A stretch of DNA of 64,000 bases, from contig UYJD01000010.1 of the NCBI GenBank assembly GCA_900618795.1, positions 329,073 to 393,072 of the forward strand. Direction: 5' to 3'. The DNA is from Cyanodermella asteris (Eukaryota > Ascomycota > Lecanoromycetes > Ostropales > Stictidaceae). The notes under the pieces were generated by a model that worked only from the letters and a program-made list of their open reading frames with translations, was not told the DNA's origin and did no database searches. The number at the start of each line of letters is the position of its first letter. Position 1 is the stretch's first letter. Positions 11,587-22,729 of this stretch are shown here, in pieces. Made by a program: the position numbers and the translations under genes.

Positions 11587-12429
11587 CTATTCCGGATATA
11601 CCATCTTTCTTGTTACGCCTCCGTCGAGGGTGATTTGTTCACCTGTCATGAACCGATTCGACACAAGGAACTGCACCGTCTTTGCCACATCTTCAACGCG
11701 GCCAACACGTCCAGCTGGATGCCACTTGTGGTCTTCCTCGCTCATACCATCTTCCCACTTCGTGCCTTTCTGGTCAGCTTCTGCATTCTCATTGTCTACA
11801 CTGATCCAGCCAGGTAGGATTGCATTCACTCTGATTCCGTGCCGATGGCCGAGACTAATGCTTGAGCTTTGTGTCAAACCAAGAATGCCTCCCTTTACAG
11901 CTGAGTAAGCTTCATGATTGTCCTCTGCCATGAACGCTCTCGTCGAAGAGATGTTGATTATGCATCCGGGCGATGGCTCTTCATTCGTACCAGTCTGGCC
12001 CTTCTGGAGTAGCGGTACACAAAGCCGAGACAGCATGAAAGGCGCCGTCAAGCCAACTGCGATCTTCAAGTCCCATTGGTCCATTATATCGTCAGATTCA
12101 AGGTCGTCCTCCATGCCCTTTCCGTCTGCCCATATGTGTGGTGTTGCAAAGGCGTTGTTGATTAGGACGTCAAGGCTACCACCGAACCACTGACCGGCTT
12201 CTGTGACGGCCTTCTTAATGGCAGCTCGGTCGCTGAGATCGACAATACTGCCTTTGTAGCTGGCATTGCGAGACCAGGTTGCGCAAAGTTTCAGAGTGTT
12301 GTCAAGCTCTGCCTTGTTGGAATCGAGAAGGAAAACGCGATGTCCTTGGGTCAGGAGTGAACGCGCCAGACCCCGTCCAATACCACGGCCTGCGCCGGTA
12401 ATCAGATACTTCCTAACGATCGTCTCCAT
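11587..12429 (-). CDS. Short-chain dehydrogenase/reductase (classical SDR)
   Basis: 280-residue NAD(P)-dependent oxidoreductase in a single exon. The Rossmann motif TGAGRGIG is at residues 11-18, the structural NNA at 91-93, and the catalytic triad is visible as S161/S162 (INISSTRAF), Y175 and K179 (YSAVK). The C-terminal block HPAGRVGRVEDVAKTVQFLVS...GEQITLDGG is typical of the glucose dehydrogenase / 3-oxoacyl-ACP reductase-like branch. The substrate cannot be read from sequence. D36 at the end of the second beta strand (FLLDSNK) suggests NAD rather than NADP. The nearest genes give no pathway, although a methyltransferase relic and another SDR lie within 4 kb. Confidence 0.93.
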   Translation of the reverse strand: METIVRKYLITGAGRGIGRGLARSLLTQGHRVFLLDSNKAELDNTLKLCATWSRNASYKGSIVDLSDRAAIKKAVTEAGQWFGGSLDVLINNAFATPHIWADGKGMEDDLESDDIMDQWDLKIAVGLTAPFMLSRLCVPLLQKGQTGTNEEPSPGCIINISSTRAFMAEDNHEAYSAVKGGILGLTQSSSISLGHRHGIRVNAILPGWISVDNENAEADQKGTKWEDGMSEEDHKWHPAGRVGRVEDVAKTVQFLVSNRFMTGEQITLDGGVTRKMVYPE

Positions 12430-13719
12430 TTCAGATATGTCCTAGTCTCCGTCGCGAATTCCTGCACTTACGCGGTCAGGTTTGGTGATGCTGTGAACAT
12501 CGGAGCTCCTCAAATTGGCGGCTCTCAGTTCGATATGACGTCGGCGACCTGGCTTTAGAGCTCAGTGATCCGACGTGGGCGCGGCTCAGACGTGCGACCG
12601 AGCACGTTCACTGCTTCGGTGTAGAATGCTAGTTTCGTAGTTCGACCTTTTCCGTCTCACGAATGATGCTCGCCAATGCGAGTGACACAAAGTCATGCTC
12701 TTTGTATATTCGTTTCAAACAACGCTATGCCGGAGGCGAGCAGAGGCAAGCCTAGGTACCTACTCGTCACGCGAAACAGCAACAGATGCTTCTGTATCAA
12801 GGTTCGGAACAACGATATCGATTGCAAGGCCAATCTACACAATTGTAACTTGAACATGCGAACAGGTGAACATAAATGCAACAAGGCAACTTCCCTAACT
12901 CGGGGCCGGGCTACGCGCACATCTTCATTTGTACATTTTTGAACAACACGAAATGGCACATATTCGACGCTTTCGAGCACGACCCGGGGCTGCACAGTTC
13001 AGCAAAGTCGCAGAGGGCCATGCGTTCAAGGTCCAAGCACTCTTGTCTTACAAAGGATGTATTGGAAAATCACATATCGAAGCAGTCATGCACGAGGAAT
13101 TCTAAAGGACGATGAGAGCCTACAATGTGACCACATTCGGGCGGCTGAGTTCAGGACCCAACGAGGCTGTGGCTCCCGGCAAACATGGCGGTCATCAACC
13201 CTTTCTACCCACTGGCGTTGTCAGCTTCTGTCGGTCCTTGTGTCAGCTTGTACCTCCCGTCTCGCCGTATAGCCCCGATGTTGCAGAAGAGAAAGAGTGC
13301 TGGCGATCCGAGCTTCCAAATAGTCAGTCTGACGCGTCCCGCGCGCCTGGGCACTACCTCCGTTTTGTATACTCCCTATCTCGCCAGACAGACAGCCCTC
13401 GGTCTTATTCTGTCTCACGCTCCTTGATGGACGGGGATTGAGAGAAGCTGACTTCATCACCTGCAAGATGGGCGGTTGGTGGCTAATCAGCGAACGGGGT
13501 TCAACACCTCTATGGTTGGGACCCCGTAAGGCCTTGGTGCACCTGGGCCTGCAAGCCGGTCTCAAACCGTAGTAGTTGCTCTTTGGAGTCTTTCAGCCGT
13601 CTTTATGTTTCTCCTCTGACCTCTCAATCTGTCTCATTTACACCTAGAGTATTGTCATCATTTACCCACAGCTACCAAATGCCAAGGTCAATATTTCCTG
13701 CACGAACTGGACGTCAAGC
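12430..13719. other. Intergenic, no gene seen
   Basis: 1.3 kb between the divergent SDR gene and the methyltransferase relic. Overlapping open frames on both strands (12693-12995, 13112-13441, 13221-13565) have no family resemblance. Confidence 0.45.
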
Positions 13720-15106
13720 ATGGAAAGCCAGCAGCACACGACCAGAAGCGGTGTTATACTGTTCTTAGCACAGCTAGGTCAAGCCATCAAGGGCAATGCG
13801 GATGAAATCCAGGCTCACTTGGTACAAGACGACATGCATGACCCGACATTTAGCTTTGAGTTCCAAATTGGCGTTTGATCTGCCGGAAACTCTTCAGGGC
13901 GCACGTCAGGAAATATTTGACCATATGGAGCACTTGATCGCATTGCTATGGGGACCCCTCGGTCACGACCTCAGAAGCAGCAATCCAGTGGCCGGCATCT
14001 CCGACCTGTCTAATGTCACTTTTACTTCTCTCTCAGCTTTTCACGGATTCAGACCATCAGGCTGATTTGTTCACCAATAGCTTGCATTATACGATTGTCC
14101 TCTCCGTGGTCTTACGGTTTGGTATCGCCGAGCATGTGGCCATTGACGGGCGTTCGGTTCCTATCAAAGACCTAGCGGCTGCATGCCACCTAGAGCTCTC
14201 CGACTTGACGCCCATATTACGCGCCGCCAATGCCAACCGCACATTTGAAGGAGTCGGCTACCCAGAAGTGAAGCACAACGCACCAAGTGCTGCGATTGCG
14301 ACGATACTTGACCTTAGACACTGGCTTGCATACTCGAGAGAAGACTTCATGTCCGCCGCATTTGCCCTGCCATAGCGGTTACGAAATGACCTGGCGCCCT
14401 CACCCCCGATCGTGCAGCTTTCGCTCTCCTCACGCCGCATAACCTCACACTATTCGACGCTATCAAAGCCGACCGAGCTCGCGCCGAACGCTTCGCCGGG
14501 TGCATGCATCTACACAGCAGTGGCGTTGGAGGAGAAGTCACCCGTATGGTAGAAGCGTTGGAGTTTGATAGTTTGGCGAACTACTCAGTGATCATGGATG
14601 TTGGCGGCGCTTCGGCCAGGATTTTGACGCAGATTCTCCGTCGCTACAGCCAAGTCAAAGTTGTTAGACAGGATCTGAAGCCCGTCATTGCGAAGACTCA
14701 GGCACCTGAGGATCTCGACGGGCGCCTCACCTTCCAGGTCGCCGAGTTCTTCGAGCCGCAATCCCAAAAGGGGCTGAAATCTACTTCCTGTGTAAAGGTT
14801 TGCAGGACTGGTCCGACGAATATGCCGAGAAGATCATTCGCCAGCTTATACCCGCTCTTCGTAACGAGTCTAGAATCGTCGTGAACGATATGTGCTTACC
14901 AGATCATGGAGATATATTCACATAGGGAGTCAGAGCAGCGTGGTTGGGAACTCGCAATGGAGTCGCTTTTCAATAGTAAGGAAAGAGACGAAGTCGAGTG
15001 GAGGGATTTTTTCGCGAGCATCGACCACCGCTTCAAGTGGCTAGGCGCTCGATCTGTCCTGGAAGCGGTCGCATCGCTGATTGAAGTCGTTTGGGAGGAA
15101 GCATGA
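13720..15106 (+). pseudogene. Fungal SAM-dependent O-methyltransferase relic
   Basis: Pieces of one family-2 O-methyltransferase appear in order in different frames. The start is MESQQHTTRSGVILFLAQLG (13720 on), followed by FDLPETLQGARQEIFDHMEH (from about 13875). The winged-helix dimerisation region is recognisable as LRFGIAEHVAIDGRSVPIKD and ILRAANANRTF (14115-14240), then LTPDRAAFALLTPHNLTLF (from 14400) and a core with VIMDVGGASARILTQIL (14590-14640). After that come AEIYFLCKGLQDWSDEYAEK (from about 14775) and a C-terminal piece ending LIEVVWEEA. Joining these needs about five frame changes, too many for introns since the gaps lack usable splice sites. The glycine-rich SAM loop is DVGGASA. 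Such enzymes methylate aromatic secondary metabolites; no polyketide synthase is in this window. Confidence 0.8.
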
Positions 15107-15695
15107 AACGGTGTCCGCAGTCGACTACCCGCGCCGCCTTTTGCGAATTGTGGCTAGCGCAGAATCCTACACTATTTCAGTCATCAACGTAAATCGCCCT
15201 TCTCAAAACAAACCATCAAGACCACTGCTATTTTTTGTCATACTGCTAAGCCTTTATTGCCTTGGGCGGATTGAGTTGCTGCTACTGTCTACAGTTTTGT
15301 GACCATCTGATTAGATAATTGGCGGACGTGCTCTGTTGATGCGACTCCGACGGGTCCCCATCTACATCTGTCGTCCAGCGAATTCCGGAAAGGGTGTCAG
15401 ACGGGTGCAGCTCAGAACGAGAGCGAGTTGCTAGATGTTTGTGTATGCTATGTCTCCCTCTCGAACTGTCCGCCTCTTTGCAAATGCCAATGCCGCGTTC
15501 ACGCTAGAGCATCCGATCGTGAGAAGCTCAGGGGCTGTTGTGGGCCAACGGCCGCATACATGGCCAGCTGAGCGTCGCCAAACCCAAAGCTGTCACCACG
15601 ATGCCGAGCTTTGATAGTGAACATCGGGTGTCTACTTGCCAGATTACCTTTCCTTCATTCCAAACGATCTTGCTTTGATACTCTCTTTTTTCGCA
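15107..15695. other. Intergenic upstream of AYR1-like gene
   Basis: Promoter-side region of the following SDR gene. No coding sequence supported. Confidence 0.45.
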
Positions 15696-16658
15696 ATGGC
15701 TCAGAAAACTGCTCTCGTTACCGGCTGTAGTGAAGGTGGCATTGGCGATGCCGTTGCAAGAGAGCTGGCCAAAGCCGGCTTTCGGGTCTTTGCAACAGCT
15801 CGCAATGAGTCGAAGATGTTTACGCTGATCGACCTACCAAATATTACGACTGTGATTTTGGATCCGACATCGCCGGAGAGCGTCAAGGTGGCGTTCGACA
15901 AAGTGTCTCTACTTGTCGATGGAAAGCTGGACGTCCTCTACAACAATGCCGGCCAGACGTTGATGGGCCCGATTCTCGATTTTGACATTGAGACAGCGAA
16001 AGAAATGTAATTGCAAATGTCGAGGCCTGAAGCCTTCCGAATTTGAAGCTCTTTCTACTAACAGACCATCAGGTACGAAATCAATCTATGGGGAGCACTA
16101 CGCGTAACGCAGACATTCACACCCCTTGTGATAGCTGCGAAAGGTACCCTCGTGTACACCTGCTCCATCAGCTCCATATGCCGAACGCCATATCTCGGGA
16201 CGTACGCCGGGTCTAAGAGTGCGCTTGCCCAGATGGTCGACACGCTCCGAACGGAGCTGTCACCATTCGGCGTTCGTATTCTGAATGTCATGACCGGAGC
16301 CGTGTCTTCGCGCACACTTGATGCCGGGAAGGACTTCAAGCTACCCGAAGACTCCATCTACAAGCCCATCGAATCGCAGATAGCAGCTCGGGCGAAGGGT
16401 GAGGATGGCGTCAAATGCATCACGCCCACGGACTACGCTCAGCAGGTGGTCAAAGATGTTCTGAAGCAGACGAATGGAACGGTGTTCAGAGGTGGATTTG
16501 CGGGTGTGGCCAGTTTCATGGCGTCGTATTTGCCGACTTCGCTCTGGGTAAGCTCCATGTCTGACGTTTTTCAAGTACAAGGTCCGTCACAGGCGCTGAC
16601 ATTGCGATAGGATACCTTAGCAGCGAAGGGATGCGGACTGGACGATTTCAAGCCGTAG
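15696..16658 (+). CDS. AYR1-like short-chain reductase (1-acyl-DHAP reductase family)
   Basis: NADPH-dependent SDR of the group that includes yeast Ayr1, which reduces 1-acyl-dihydroxyacetone phosphate in lipid synthesis at ER and lipid droplets; fungal paralogues often act in secondary metabolism. Three exons, 15696-16006, 16073-16547 and 16611-16658, give 277 residues. The first intron (GTAATT donor, CTAAC branch, CAG acceptor) splits the ATG codon of MYEINLWG; the second (GTAAGC...TAG) leaves a last exon of only 48 bp encoding DTLAAKGCGLDDFKP. Motifs: TGCSEGGIG at 9-17, YNNAG, TCSISS near 133-138, and Y148/K152 in YAGSK. Yeast Ayr1 has a C-terminal hydrophobic region; here a weaker one precedes the last splice. 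The exact substrate is not inferable. Confidence 0.92.
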
Positions 16659-17113
16659 GCATATGATCGCTGGCTGACATAATGTCCTTGCTCCTGTTGG
16701 TGTATAAACCATGCTGCACGCACATATTAGAGTGTTGAATGACAGAAGAAGCAAATGATTACCACAAGAACAGCCTGAGTAAGGTTGTGCATCGCTGCCA
16801 TAATTTGACAGTACTCTGATCACCCCAACGATGGTCTTGCCTGAGCTGGACCGTAAATGAACAGTTGGACGAATTTCCAATGTTGGCTAATCGCAGGATG
16901 TTGCCACTGAGAGAGGAGAAGATGAGAAGATCATGCCTCGTAACAAGGTTTGAGTGGCCGGATGGTCGCAAATGTGGCCGGCTGAAGCTTCAGCTGCAAC
17001 CTGCCATGAGCTGTGTACATCGATGACTGTATCTGCATGACCCGATATCATATTATCGAATTTCTCGTGTGATGAGTTAAAGCCTGACAGTAGTGTAAAA
17101 GAAACAGAAAAAG
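16659..17113. other. Intergenic
   Basis: Between two plus-strand genes; contains the 3' flank of the SDR gene and the promoter of the sulfotransferase-like gene. Short minus-strand open frames only. Confidence 0.45.
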
Positions 17114-17979
17114 ATGGCACACGCTTGGCAATCGACCCACAATGACCGTGACCCGCCAATGCAGGTGCTCGCTCTCGGAATGCCTCGCACAGGCACAAAC
17201 TGTGAGTGCCGTTTTCCTAGCGTATCCTATCGAATCACGATTCCTAATTCGTTGCCCAAAAAGCAATTTGCGAAGCCCTCAACATCCTAAACATCCCCTG
17301 CTACCACGGCTTCACCCTGATAGCAAACACCAAAGACAGCACCGCCTGGAACACCGCCCTAGACTACAAGCTCTTCGACCTGGGTCCCAAGCCCACGTCC
17401 GCCTTCTGGGACAAACTCCTGCACGGCTACGCCGCAATCGCCGATCTCCCCGGTATAATCTTCGTCGAAGAGCTTCTCGAAACCTACCCGTCCGCCAAGG
17501 TCGTGCTCGTGGAGCGCGACATCAAGAAATGGTTCACCAGCTGGGACGACGGCGTCATAAACGCGTACTATAGCCCCGTGATCCGACTCGTGGCGTCTCT
17601 GGACCCGTATTTCGTCGGACGGCTTGATAGCGTGAGTACGCGATGGGTTAGGGGGTGGTTCAAAGCGGCTTCGAAGGAGGAGATGAGGGAGAGGTCGAGA
17701 GTGAAGTATAGAGAGCATTATGCGCATGTGAGGAGGGTGGTGCCGAAGGAGAAGTTACTGCAGTTTGAGCTGAAGGATGGGTGGGGGCCGTTGTGTGAGT
17801 TTCTGGGGAAGGATGTGCCGGACGTGCCGTTTCCGAGAGGCAACGATTCGAAGGAGTTGCAGCGGAAGATGCGGGGTTGGATCATTATGGGTATGCGAAA
17901 TATTGTTGGCCGGTTCTTGCCTGTCCTGGGTATTGTTGGGCTGGCCGCGTTTGCGTGGAGATATCAGACGACCTTTTGA
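17114..17979 (+). CDS. Membrane-anchored sulfotransferase-like protein (Sulfotransfer_4 family)
   Basis: Member of the large fungal P-loop family often mislabelled NAD epimerase. Exons 17114-17201 and 17264-17979 flank a 62-bp intron (GTGAGT donor, CCTAATTC branch region, AAG acceptor) and encode 267 residues. The phosphate-binding loop LGMPRTGTNSICEAL spans the splice at residues 21-35; PCYHGF and the KVVLVERDIKKWFTSWDDG segment follow, the usual order for this family. DVPFPRGND lies near the C-terminal end of the catalytic part. A final hydrophobic helix (FLPVLGIVGLAAFAWRY) suggests a C-terminal membrane anchor. The acceptor substrate is unknown; PAPS-dependent activity has not been shown for most family members, so the function is inferred only from fold. 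Confidence 0.88.
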
Positions 17980-18201
17980 ATGCGAGGGATGGTAGCAAAT
18001 GTTCTTTCCTTCCCAAACGCGTAAATATCGCCATAGACAGGAATGCGTGGTAGCGCAATGAGTCCAGTACACAATGTAATTTGGATCAATCCAACGCAGA
18101 GACCAAGGCACAGAATTGATGAGAAACGCGTGAATGCTCATTCAGATCAGCGCTCATCAGATGGAAATATGTACAGGAATAGTGGTATGCATGGGCTCAT
18201 T

Positions 18202-19296
18202 CTATGAGCTCTTGAGCTTTTCCGTTAGCTCTGGGACCTTTTCGAACAAATCTCCCACAAGGCCAACATCAGCAACCTGGAAAATGGGCGCATCTGGGTC
18301 TTTGTTGATGGCGGCAATAACCTTACTGTCCTTCATTCCGGCAAGATGCTGAATAGCTCCAGAGATACCTACGCAGAGGTACAATTGAGGCGCAACATTC
18401 TTACCCGTCTGCCCAACTTGCAAACTGTTATCGGCGAACCCGCTGTCGACCGCCGCACGCGATGCACCGATAGCCGCGCCGAGAGAGTCAGCAAGAGGTG
18501 GCATTATGGTGTCGAATTGCTCCTTTGACTTCAGACCACGGCCGCCAGAAACGACCTTTCCTGCTGTGGCAAGATCTGGTCGGTCGGACTTGGCCAAATC
18601 CTCAGAAACCCATTCTGTGAGGGCTTCGCTGTTGGGGTCCTCGCCTGCGGAGACTTCTGCGGAGCCACTGCCAAGTTCGGCTGCTGGGAAAGAGGTGCCT
18701 CTCGTGGTAATGAATTTGATCGGGTCAGTGGATTCGACAGTCAAAAGGGCGTTGCCAGCGTAGATAGGTCGAATAAACGCTGGATCAAATTAGCTCGCGT
18801 TTCCGACACATTTCAGTGAAGACATACTCTTTTCATCCTTGATCTCTGTCACGTCCGAGATCTGAGCAGAGTCCAACATAGCCGCAACTCGGGGCAGGAC
18901 ATTTTTGCCAAATGCAGTTGCTCCAACAATGACGTGCGTATATCCACCCTTCTTGATGTTCTCGACCAACATGGTTGCTAGGTTCTCCGGCAAGCCTTTG
19001 TCGTATGCCCCGTTCTCAATTGCAATGATTTTCTCAACGCCATCTGCCTTTGACGCCTCCTCGGCAACTGACTTTGCATTGCTGCCCGCAACGATGGCAT
19101 GCACGGATCCCCCAATCTTCTTCGCCGCTGTGATGGCGCCCAGAGAACCGCTCACGAGTTTGCCTTCTCTTTGTTCCAACAAAGCAAGTGTCGAGGCGAG
19201 CCGTGTCAAGATCAATCGCTGTGAAGAGGTCAATCGCTGGGTGGAGAACGACGTCCGTGCCTGTCGGAGAGCATGTCGAGGGGCGGCGGCGAACAT
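18202..19296 (-). CDS. AIM45: Electron transfer flavoprotein alpha subunit (mitochondrial)
   Basis: ETF-alpha carries FAD and passes electrons from acyl-CoA and other dehydrogenases to ETF:ubiquinone oxidoreductase in the mitochondrial matrix. Two exons, 19296-18828 and 18779-18202 (minus strand), with a 48-bp intron (GTATGT donor, GCTAATTTG branch, CCAG acceptor), encode 348 residues. The first 30 residues are Arg/Ser/Thr rich without acid residues, a matrix presequence. The ETF N-terminal domain follows ([19 protein letters not shown]). The FAD-binding C-terminal domain shows [49 protein letters not shown] and [15 protein letters not shown], all diagnostic. The chosen ATG ([12 protein letters not shown]) is preceded by open frame without presequence character. 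It shares a 435-bp divergent promoter with the SWI3-type gene. Confidence 0.96.
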
Positions 19297-19731
19297 GATG
19301 GCGGCCTGAAGGTCAGGGAAGTGGGGAGAGGGTCGTGTTGGAGCTGTGTCGGCTACAGAACAGACGACTCCAGAGCGTGGTACTGTATCCAATTCGCCGC
19401 CGAGGCTGCGAAATCGAAGTCATGATCCGGTCCCCGCCGTTGTTGGTAGAAGCTCAAGAAGCTCGGACGCGTTCGGAGAATAATTGACCCGCGCCGGCAG
19501 CTGTCGCGACTTCCTCCAATGTCGCTTGGCAGACTTCGCGATTCCAGCTTCGCACCAGCAACACGACCATCGAATCAACCTCAACGCCCTACCATCTCCC
19601 CTCATCATAGTGCCATTGCGCGATCGGATCATAGCGTGGCGCATTGTACAGTCTTGGGCCCACAGAGGCATTTACTTGCGCTCTAATCCTGGTTGCGCAA
19701 AAGGTGACAATCTCCCTTTACACGATCTAAT
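19297..19731. promoter_or_regulatory. Bidirectional promoter region ETF-alpha / SWI3-type gene
   Basis: 435 bp between two divergent start codons. Open frames cross it on both strands but show no protein-like conservation pattern. Confidence 0.4.
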
Positions 19732-21817
19732 ATGGACGGCGATTCACTTGCGCCGTCGGGCACAGGCACGCCAAATCTGGCTGCATCGACAGACCGCACT
19801 CCCAGCAAATCTCCTGCTACCGGGGCTGACGGAAGAGGAGCGGCTGGTATGTTATTCTTCTGTCTTTCGCCGACAACCCTTGCTGACGCATGAAGGTACA
19901 CCTGCAGTTCCCAAGACAGAAGACGATGGCGCACAAGCTGGAACATCAGACAACCCATTGGATGCGCCTAGCGCGCCGCCAGCAGCTGGCGAAGATCAAG
20001 ACGGCGACGAGGAGATGGCCGAGGCTGAGGACGACACCAAAGGCGAGGACGACGCAGACAGTCAAGATGCGTCTGCAGAGGAACAACCAGCTCAGACCAA
20101 GGAAGGCTTAGAACGAGCTGCAGAATCACATTTGATCGAGCAGCGAGTTCGGATCATTCAACCGAGCTACAGCAGATGGTTCGACATGAACAACATTCAC
20201 CCCGTGAATGAGGAAAAGGCTCTCCCAGAATTTTTCAATGGCCGAAACCGAAGTAAAACGCCTCAGGTTTACAAAGATTATCGCAATTTCATGATCAACA
20301 CCTACCGTCTCAATCCACGCGAATATCTCACCGTCACCGCATGCAGACGGAACCTGGCTGGCGATGTTTGTGCTATCATGAGAGTACATGCACTTCTCGA
20401 GCAGTGGGGCTTGATAAACTATCAGATTGACCAGGATACTAGGCCATCCGTGGTTGGACCACCGTTCACCGGCCATTTCCAGGTTGTTCTGGACACCCCT
20501 CGCGGTATTCAAGCCTTTCAACCTGGAACGGCAGCCACGGTTGTCGATGGCAAGCCATATGCACCCACAGACAAGGCCATGAGCTCAACTCCAGCTGAGA
20601 AAGCGACTCAAGTCGGCGTTGGCAGAAACATTTTCGAAAAGACCGGTAGAAACGTCACTCCTGCGAAGGAGAAAACGGAAGGCGAAGAGAACGGCGCTAA
20701 CGGCGAGCCGGCAGAGGATGCGGGGACTAAGGAGCTAAAAGAGCTTGCCAAGGAGCCCAGGAAACGTGTTGTCTGTTCGTATTGCAGTCGTGACACTACC
20801 AGGGAGTACTACCACCGACCACCTGGAAAACGTGGCGATGGAACGGAGAGTGGCGCAGGCCACGACCTTTGCTCGTGGTGTGCGAAGGAGGGTCGCTTCG
20901 AAAGGAACGCGGACAGCTCAGAGTACAGCTTGATTACGAATCCCGACTACACCGCAGTGCCCGAACGCAACTCGCCTTGGTCTGATTCTGAGACACTCCT
21001 CCTTCTTGAGGCTCTTAACATCGATAAAGATGCAGAGGACTGGGACAAGATCTCGAAGCACGTCGGTACCCGGACACGAGAGGAATGTATCCTCAAATTC
21101 TTGCAACTCGAGATTGAAGACGAATTTTTGGAGGAGCAGAATCTTGATCGCAAGGCTGAGATGGCTGCGTTGAACTACAACAAGGTACCTTTCGACAACT
21201 TTGACAATCCCCTGTTGGCTTCGATCACGCACCTCGCTTCAATGACAGATCCATCTGTTGCGGCAGCTGCATCAGGACGAGCTAGCTCCACCCTCCGCAA
21301 GCTCATGCAAGGAAAGCTGCAAGAGGACTATGGCCGTGACCAAGGCAAGACATCTGACGAGCCCGTCAAGGTGGAAGACTCAATGGACATTGATGCTCCG
21401 GCCAGGATTGACCCTATGGCGGATCCCGGCGCCATCCCTCTGGCCATCACGGGCAGTGTAGCAGGCGCATTTGCCACTCATGAGGAGCGTCAAATTTCGC
21501 GCATGCTCGGAACGGCCGTCAACATCGTTCTCCAGAAGCAGGAAATGAAGATGAAGCAATTCAAAGAAATGGAAGCCGCCTTGCAGGCCGAACGATTGGA
21601 GCTCGAGAGGGGCAGACGGCAACTATTCCTCGATCGCCTTGCATTCAAGAAGAAGGTCAGCGAGATCCAGGAGACCTTGCGCAAAGCAAATATTGAGGGT
21701 CACGGCCTAACCGTTGGCGAGGAAAAGCTGGGCTTTGCCAGTGTCAGTGGCCGTGCTGAGGACGACATGAAGCCTCTAACGACTACCGACGAAGGATACC
21801 AAAGCCTCGATATTTAG
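19732..21817 (+). CDS. SWI/SNF-RSC subunit of the SWI3/RSC8 type (SWIRM-ZZ-SANT)
   Basis: Scaffold subunit of ATP-dependent chromatin remodelling complexes (Swi3 and Rsc8 in yeast, Ssr2 in fission yeast). A 115-bp first exon (19732-19846, MDGDSLAPSGTGTPNLAAS) joins 19896-21817 across a 49-bp intron (GTATGT donor, GCTGACG branch, AAG acceptor), giving 678 residues. After an acidic linker, SWIRM is at about 117-205 (QPSYSRWFDMNNIHPVNEE, YLTVTACRRNLAGDVCAIMR), a ZZ/RSC8-like zinc finger near 329-365 (CSYCSRDTT, DLCSWCA), SANT near 397-445 (SPWSDSETLLLLEAL, EECILKFLQL), and a Lys/Glu-rich coiled coil at about 580-640. This ATG, rather than the open frame extending upstream to 19484, is supported by the canonical splice. 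Length and domain order fit a single filamentous-fungal Swi3/Rsc8 orthologue. Confidence 0.95.
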
Positions 21818-22288
21818 GAGCGTTTTGCTAGCAGGCCATGGAGCATACTTGCACAGTGTACCCCACCACAGCAACCCCCGGTGTGCGTGTACTCGGTCAA
21901 GACAAGTCAAGGATCCATTTCGGAAGTATACAAAATAGCCAGAAGTGCTTGCGTTCGCCGCCTTCATTCCGGCGACTACGACCCCCAAGTGCTTTGCAAG
22001 CATTGCGGGGAGTACTATTGTCTGCTGGAAACGCTATTTCTTCCACGCAGCTCACTACGACCCGACAGGCATGATATGTTGCCAAATTTCAATACTCAAT
22101 GCCGAATATGCAAAGAGTTTTTCTCTTCTCGAGCAAAGCTGGGCGAGCACGTGAATCTTTGCATTCCTCGTACCCCCAGATCATCGGGCGTGCAAGGTTT
22201 TGCGGGGCCTCTGATGCTTGCCACCAGACTGAGGGTCCCGAAGCCGACAGCCCGAAAAAGTGTCAAGATCGCAGTTGCAAGTTCTTAA
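21818..22288 (+). CDS. Open frame with cysteine/histidine zinc-finger-like motifs, in frame after the SWI3 stop
   Basis: This stretch of 156 sense codons begins immediately after, and in phase with, the stop of the SWI3-type gene. It contains CKHCGEYYC and, 40 residues later, CRICKEFFSSRAKLGEHVNLC, a C-x2-C-x11-H-x3-C pattern like a C2HC finger. The first in-frame ATG (22076) lies between the two motifs, so a standalone protein would hold only the second finger unless an unrecognised upstream exon exists. The C-terminal part is basic. It could be a separate small gene, the 3' UTR of the remodeller gene that happens to be open, or an alternative C-terminus. I do not recognise a family. Confidence 0.3.
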   Translation, partial: ERFASRPWSILAQCTPPQQPPVCVYSVKTSQGSISEVYKIARSACVRRLHSGDYDPQVLCKHCGEYYCLLETLFLPRSSLRPDRHDMLPNFNTQCRICKEFFSSRAKLGEHVNLCIPRTPRSSGVQGFAGPLMLATRLRVPKPTARKSVKIAVASS

Positions 22289-22729
22289 TTCAGGCTCCTG
22301 ATTCGGACCTGGCTTGTGTTTCGCCTCTGTTACTCAGGTGGCCAATCCACTGCTTGACAGTTTGGACTTGTCGGGCTCTGTGTACTTTAATGCGGATCTA
22401 GAACGAGGAATTGACGTTTTTGCTTGGAGCAGGGATAAGATTCGGAACAGCCTGGGTTTTGGTTGTATTATACAAAGTCTTTAAGCTCAATGAACCATGT
22501 CAGACTCTTACGGTGCAATAAAAATAATATGGATAGCGATGCGTCTGATGGAAAGAGTAAGTACGCTTGAAATAAAAGCTTGCGTAACCTCAAAAAAAAG
22601 CTTGAAGCCACTGGCCTGGGCCGAGACTTAGGAACTGGTCATGGACGTTTCTCCCCCCTATATACGTCCGGATCCTCACAGCCTATCAGGCCTCACAATC
22701 CAATTTTGGAAAATCTGCCATTCCAGTCC
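22289..22729. other. Intergenic before FIS1 3' end
   Basis: No gene seen. Moderately AT-rich in 22440-22600, consistent with 3' flanking DNA between convergent transcripts. Confidence 0.45.

Noticed and set aside
19484-19731. Upstream extension of the SWI3-type open frame
   Set aside because: A first exon at 19732 with canonical intron gives the expected acidic, Ser/Thr-rich N-terminus; the extension is promoter DNA shared with ETF-alpha.
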